Positions 59,000-64,000 of a DNA stretch of 64,000 bases are shown one piece after another. Below the pieces are notes generated by a model. The model did not search any database. It saw only the letters and a program-made list of their open reading frames with translations, and had not been told where the DNA came from. The translations under genes were made by a program, and so were the position numbers. The stretch is from assembly GCF_964355755.1 (NCBI RefSeq), contig NC_092670.1:521001-585000 (forward strand), read 5' to 3'. Source of the stretch: Antedon mediterranea (taxonomy: Eukaryota > Echinodermata > Crinoidea > Comatulida > Antedonidae). Positions within the stretch are counted from its first letter, which is position 1; every line of letters starts with the position of its first letter.

Positions 59000-60600
59000 A
59001 CGCAGCATAAATCTAGCATCCTTTTTTTTTTTAAATCTTAAATGTTAAGTTTAAGGAGGAAGATCCAAGATATCTGCAATGGTATGCTTTTAATATATTT
59101 ATGGGGTTTTCAAAGATATACCCACACGGTAGCAATTTGAACATTTAAATGTGTTTGTATTATTCTGAAATAAACTAAATTATTCTGAAGTGATATGAAA
59201 AGGTTCATAACTTCATTGTGGCTGTCAAATGGGTGCATACATACTATACCTGTAAGTCAATAGAATAGTATAATGGAATAGTGAACTATTGTGTTTCCCT
59301 ATTTGTTATGTTTCATTGAAGGTATTAGTTTAATAGAAGTATAATAACAGTAACACAATCTTTAAATTCATTTCTATTCTTCTTGGGAAGTCAACGATTT
59401 AAAAACGTTAAAAGTTACTGTACTTACCTGTAGTTGCGGGTTATACCTATAGTATGGAGGATCACTTTCAATCACACAAGCTGTTGTCAGTTTATGAGCA
59501 TATTTTCTGTTCCAGAGAAAGCTTTAAAAAGTTTTGTTTTAAGATGCATTGCCAAGAGAAGTTTCTTCAAACTATATCTGGGTATTGGATCCCAGGAAGG
59601 AAAATCATGAGTAACTCTGTTGCATCAACTGATATGAGAGTGGATATTTTCCAATGCAGTGAAACTTGAATTTGTCATGGGATTACCAATATGGTAAGTT
59701 TTGTTTAAACTGTTAAAGACCAGAACTAAGAAGTGGTTTAAAAGTTACAAACCAAAAGACGAATTACATCAAAATATAAAGAAATACTTTTAATCACTGT
59801 GTTATGTGATTGTATTTTTTTCAAAGGCTTTGTTCATTTCCTCAGTCTCTTGGATCTGCTACTAATATAACCTATTAGTTTTCACGCTGTAGCTTTAGCC
59901 AGCTACATACACATGAGAACTACTCATTCAGAAGCTATAAGCAAGCAGCAGTTATAGTTCTAGAGGCTGACGTTTTAGATAATTTGTAAACTAGGACGGG
60001 TCATGCTCAAATTACAAACCCCAAAACCACGTCTGGGAGAAGAGAGTCTATAAAAGCATTTGGTAGAGGGTAATCTGTAAAATCTTGTTCAATAAATAAT
60101 AACTTCTTGCTGTCAACCTAGGCCAGTATTATAATATTTCACTGTCAAATAATCAAAACATTATTTTGGCTGATATTTACAATGAGTCCCATTTGACTGT
60201 CAATCTAGACCGATATTATAATACTATAATTTGCTTTCAGATAATCATTGAATTATTAGCAAAATAGTCCATATATTAGTAAAATTTTTGTTTGTAATAG
60301 GATACAATTTGTTCACACTTGAAGCATCTAGGCTTGATGAAGTGATCTCAGACTTGACCTTAGCAATAAAATAAACTAAAGTGACAGAAATTGAGTCTGT
60401 TTAGTTAGTTAGTTAGTAATATTATTTAGACATCATTTTTATTTAAATTATTTAATAAGCACATCATCTTTTCGAGATTCAATTTTTCAATTTCAATTGC
60501 ACAATTATGACATATCAAAGTATGAATTCTTATTGTATTTTACTTCAAATACAAAGGTTATTCACTTATGTAACAAAAAAAATAATATTTATTCACGTAT
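59000..60600. other. Non-coding interior of the inverted-repeat segment
   Basis: AT-rich. A strong plus-strand donor ATATG|GTAAGT at about 59690 and a minus-strand donor CTACAG|GTAAGT at about 59425 are present, but no open frame of recognisable family. The plus donor could end a leader exon of the gene at 61735. Confidence 0.35.
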
Positions 60601-61546
60601 AAAAAGAGGTTAATTATAACCCAAAAACCATTGTCTGACAGACAATTTAAGTATTTTTTTGCTTTAAATTACATTTTTTCCAGGTAAATAATTGTTTTGT
60701 TAACGTGAATAACTATTTATGTGACAATAAAATGACACATTCAAAAACAAATTTGAAATAAAAAATATTTTTCAGGGGGACAATATATCTTTAAAACTGT
60801 TGCGTCAACAAGCGAGCGGAGTTTTTTGTAAGAAATATTTCTTGTTTATTTTGCATTTAAAAAAAATGTCTAGAGGGCGACATTGAACACCGTGACCACG
60901 AAACCACGAAAACTTTCATAGAAGTTAACTTGTTTTTTGTTTAATTATTGCAAAAGTTATTTTATTCCCCTTAAGGTAAATTAGTAATACATTAAAATTA
61001 ATTAGGCATAAATAAGTTTCGATTAATAAGTCTATTTTTATTAAAATTAGAGGTTTTCAAGTTCCAGGACAATGATCGTATTGTCGCGAGACATTTCGTC
61101 CTAACTATGTAGCCCGTCTACCTATGAACAGATGTTTGTGCTTGTTGTGTAGAATTTAGGCTGGATAAATTTTCTTCATCATATATATTATAAATGACCC
61201 TAGATGTATTTTTGATTGAAGAAAAAGTCATCAATAATTGCTTTGCTTTAAACTTAATACTTTGACATACCAACTTAATGCTGTTGCGCTGAGAAGTCTT
61301 GATATATCTCTGCATAATACTATTAATGTTATATTTTGGGGTGGGTCGCCCACATGACTGAACTACTTTTCATTGTTGTTTTCAACAAACTAGTTTAATA
61401 TTATGTCATTGTATATTATCATGTTATATTGTGGAAATAATTTGAAATTGAATTAAATTTCTTCGCTCAATTCTTTTTCCAGTTATTCATATTGCAAATT
61501 ATTTTAGTTTTTCTTAATCAGTCTGTGTTTTTGTAAATGTAGAAGT

Positions 61547-61608
61547 GATGTTCTCAACACAAGATTATTATTACCATATACCTCTGATAAATATGTGTTG
61601 AGAACATC
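61547..61608. repeat. 15-bp perfect inverted repeat
   Basis: GATGTTCTCAACACA (61547-61561) and TGTGTTGAGAACATC (61594-61608) around a 32-nt spacer, upstream of the small zinc-finger gene. Confidence 0.9.
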
Positions 61609-61734
61609 AGCCAGTCATAATGTTTACACTAACACAGATGTTTATGCTAAGTTTGTTTGTTTAAGGTATTTATTGCTACATCCTAACAAAATACAAAATG
61701 GAAGGATTTAACATAATTACCCCTTTTTTAACAG

Positions 61735-62422
61735 ATGCAGACCAATGACAAATTAACTGACCCAAAAGATAAAGAAAATGAAAAGTGCCTTGCAGAATCT
61801 TCTGGTAACAAACCTCATCATGGGGCGCTTGAAGGCTGGGAGAAAGATATAAAACATCAACTTGGTGGGTTTTCTTCGGATATGGATGAAAAGTGCCTTG
61901 CAGAATCTTCTGGTAACAAACGACACCATGAAGACCCAGAGAAAGATATGGATTTAGATTTACTCTGTGATGTATCTCTGAAAGATAAGAAAATGCTATA
62001 CAAATTGTATGAAGATATATGCAAGCCACAGCAAAGGGTAACACATACAGTAATACAATTTTTCTAAATGTTTTACTAACAAATATACACATACAACCTA
62101 GACTCATACAGTATATCCATTGTCAGTACAGTTTTGGTCCCGCTTGCATATGATGAAATTGGTCTTGTCGGACGCATTGGGAAGTGAGGAACTACATGCA
62201 CTAATTACTAAATTAATCAAAGTAATGAAGTACTATAATACAATTATGGGAATAAATGTAGAAAATTAACATTCCATTCTGTTTACATTTCAGAACAAAG
62301 AAAATGGTGCAAATATTCCAGTTCGTCGGCCATATGGAGATAAAGGGGTCCGGTGTACAAATTGCCTGAAATTATTTTATGACAAACCTGCCATGGACGA
62401 GCACCTTAACTTAGGATGTTAA
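61735..62422 (+). CDS. Small gene with C-terminal C2HC zinc finger, family unknown
   Basis: Two exons, 61735-62037 and 62294-62422, join in phase 0 to 143 residues. The second exon encodes a classical-spacing finger, CTNCLKLFYDKPAMDEHLNL then GC (C-x2-C-x3-F-x5-M-x2-H-x4-C), with cysteine instead of the last histidine. The first exon is acidic and hydrophilic and contains a 36-codon internal duplication (EKCLAESSGNK twice, exactly 108 nt apart). The ATG lies right after an acceptor (TTTTTTAACAG), so an upstream exon exists; the ATATG|GTAAGT donor near 59690 would place an extra in-frame ATG before it. AATAAA follows the stop by 58 nt. I do not recognise the family; the molecular role (nucleic acid or ubiquitin binding) is open. 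Confidence 0.55.
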
Positions 62423-62479
62423 GTCAACCCCTATATTCTGAGAAATTTGGCGAGAGACATCTTATATAAATCTGTAACA

Positions 62480-62485
62480 AATAAA
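62480..62485 (+). terminator. Poly(A) signal of the small zinc-finger gene
   Basis: AATAAA 58 nt after the stop codon at 62422. Confidence 0.6.
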
Positions 62486-63633
62486 ATTAACAAAACAAAA
62501 TTGAAAATGGCACATTAATCTCATTTAAGATGCCTTTATGTAGACTAAGTTTATGTAGTCAAAAAGTGTTTTAGATTTTATATATATCTTTTTTTTTCTC
62601 TTTTGTGGGGGCAACCCACTTTTATTGCAATGATAAACAATATGATACAGGTTATATTATCAATCTATCAATGAATATATATATATATTATATATAAGTG
62701 ATATTACACAGTCTGAGGTAAAAAGATTATAGAAAATATTTTGATATTGTGTTGAAATCTAAATATGATAAAACAAATATGTATACAGTGAAAATTTATA
62801 TTACAGAGCTAAAACGATATAAAGATTGATATTCAGTATTAAAAATTGAGATTAGGTATAATAATAAAAAAATGGTATATTGCATTATAAGATTACATTC
62901 ATAAAGACATTTTGAACATAATATTGCTTTCCTTATTTACATGAACTAGAGGGTGAGCTCGCTTCGCTCGCTCCCCCTCTAGGAAGTGTAGACGATGCTT
63001 CTCAGGTAACTCAGGACATTCTGGCCTGGATTTTGGTCGGTTACCATTATTGAAATGCTTTTGATATTTGTAAAACTAAACCTACTCACTAACCTGTTTC
63101 ACAGTGTCTTAGATGATTAATAGCGTTTTACGTATAGTGCTTATTGTAAAGTGGTAAAAAAGAATAACAAATGCTTGGTAAATATTGTAGCTATAACAGT
63201 CGCGATAATTATTTTAATTGATGTTTTATTGGGGAGGTGTTCCGGGCGTTTATTCAAATAAATACTATCCTAATTGGTATAATTAATACATTATTCCGCG
63301 ACACAGTTGGCCGTTTTGGCCTAAGGAGGAAGACGTTTTAGACGGCTTGCAACATGGGCAGAAGTATCCCAGGGTCCTGACGGGACACAGATAGATAGCG
63401 CACAGTATACATAAAGTCTTGGCAGCTTACTCAACAACTCGGCTATCAGGGTTTCATTCGATTTCAAACAAAAGCTCTTATCATCAGTTCTCTCGATTTA
63501 TTTTTATATAATTATTTCGAACAATTTACTCCTATGTTTTATGAATATATTTAATTTGATCTTTATTTACTATACCTTCACACGCGCGGTCTGAAAATAA
63601 ACAAAAAACCAAAATGGCTATCACCACCAAGCA
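62486..63633. other. Unassigned region
   Basis: AT-rich with an AT-dinucleotide tract near 62680. At 62949-62985 there is an imperfect inverted repeat, CTAGAGGG...CCCTCTAG, around GCTCGCTTCGCTCGCT. At 63290-63430 a GC-richer stretch could be a promoter or leader. No coding frame supported. Confidence 0.4.
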
Positions 63634-63707
63634 CCAATGGTCAACTTAGTTGAAACAGGGAGTTGTTTTGTTTTACAACTCCCTGTTTCAACTAAGTTGA
63701 CCATTGG
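63634..63707. repeat. Perfect hairpin, 33-bp arms, 8-nt loop
   Basis: Arms 63634-63666 and 63675-63707 (CCAATGGTCAACTTAGTTGA...) are exact reverse complements around TTTGTTTT. Not explained by a neighbouring gene. Confidence 0.95.
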
Positions 63708-63870
63708 TAGAAACCAACCATGCAGAATCAGCACTGATGGAGGCAGAGGAAATTGAAATAAATAATCTTATACTCTATCGGAGGACAGCCCCAAAGGAAA
63801 GTAAACAGTAAAGACATTCATCAACCTTTTTCAACAAACTCTAATTTCGTTTCATTTTCCCATGACCTAG

Positions 63871-64000
63871 GTGGTCGTAGGTGCGTAGCAGACGAGATAC
63901 AGTACCCATCATGGTACGACATTAAGGCATACGCCATATCTCACAGCGGTGCTTATCTCCTCTCTGGGTTGGCGGGGGTTATTGCTGGATGGCCGTCGTC
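63871..64000 (+). other. Open exon-like stretch at the window edge
   Basis: After an acceptor-like CCCATGACCTAG the sequence stays open to the end in one frame, reading WYDIKAYAISHSGAYLLSGL near the end. It could be a 5' exon of a gene beyond the window or part of a repeat. No family recognised. Confidence 0.25.

Larger units (their letters stand above)
58606..60794. mobile_element. Inverted-repeat-bounded segment with captured CCDC57 exon
   Basis: Arms 58606-58735 and 60625-60757 pair over about 125 bp (shared GTCACATAA.TAGTTATTCA, TTTACCTG.AAAAAATGTA, ATTGTCTGTCAGACAATGG). The right side continues to GGGGGACAATATATCTTTAA, the inverse of the family B terminus TTAAAGATGTATTGTCCC; the matching left tip is not recognisable. 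It starts about 140 nt after the CCDC57 stop and contains a copy of a CCDC57 exon-intron junction. No transposase seen. Confidence 0.7.

Noticed and set aside
59454-59669. 71-codon plus-strand frame starting MEDHFQSHKL
   Set aside because: No similarity recognised, no supporting splice structure in frame with the downstream zinc-finger gene, and it lies in the transposon-like segment.

Overview
The window is animal nuclear DNA: AT-rich, with genes split by many GT-AG introns and dense with small DNA transposons, minisatellites and retroelement debris. The gene set matches conserved animal families, and islands rich in TAGGCCTA/CCTAGG-type words occur at about 19.55, 35.55, 40.6 and 52.1 kb. 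I associate such islands with echinoderm genomes, so a marine invertebrate deuterostome is my best guess. That is an inference; nothing here proves the species.

Layout. 0-18.7 kb (minus): BTAF1 (Mot1/TAF172), 34 coding exons whose phases all join; the C-terminal part of the helicase domain lies off the left edge. 18.96-21.2 kb (plus): NOL12, head-to-head with BTAF1. 22.36-29.5 kb (plus): FBXW10, with a cysteine-rich N-terminus, an F-box, six visible WD repeats and a long C-terminal exon. 32.07-40.74 kb (minus): a TMEM130-like single-pass glycoprotein gene with two large inverted-repeat elements in its introns. 41.37-50.77 kb (minus): CHTF18, complete, 23 coding exons. 51.0-51.85 kb: a 5'-truncated LINE inside the divergent CHTF18/CCDC57 intergenic region. 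52.5-58.47 kb (plus): CCDC57, 17 coding exons. 58.6-60.8 kb: an inverted-repeat-bounded segment that holds a second copy of a CCDC57 exon/intron junction. 61.7-62.5 kb (plus): a small two-exon gene ending in a C2HC zinc finger. 62.5-64 kb: unassigned, with a perfect hairpin.

How the genes relate. The host genes are housekeeping or cell-biology genes: transcription (BTAF1 removes TBP from DNA), ribosome biogenesis (NOL12), a probable ubiquitin-ligase substrate receptor (FBXW10), PCNA loading and cohesion (CHTF18) and centrosome function (CCDC57). They do not form a pathway; two divergent pairs (BTAF1/NOL12 and CHTF18/CCDC57) may share promoters.

The unusual content is mobile. Several unrelated terminal-inverted-repeat families sit in introns. 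They include a seven-copy MITE family with TTAA-like ends, a 48-bp TTAA-bounded perfect palindrome, a 3.3-kb foldback element with a 10-bp target duplication, a nested pair, a 2.4-kb TTAA element inserted in a minisatellite, and the downstream segment carrying the CCDC57 exon copy. Exon boundaries were set by hand from splice consensus, reading frame and protein-family similarity recalled from memory; no database search was run.
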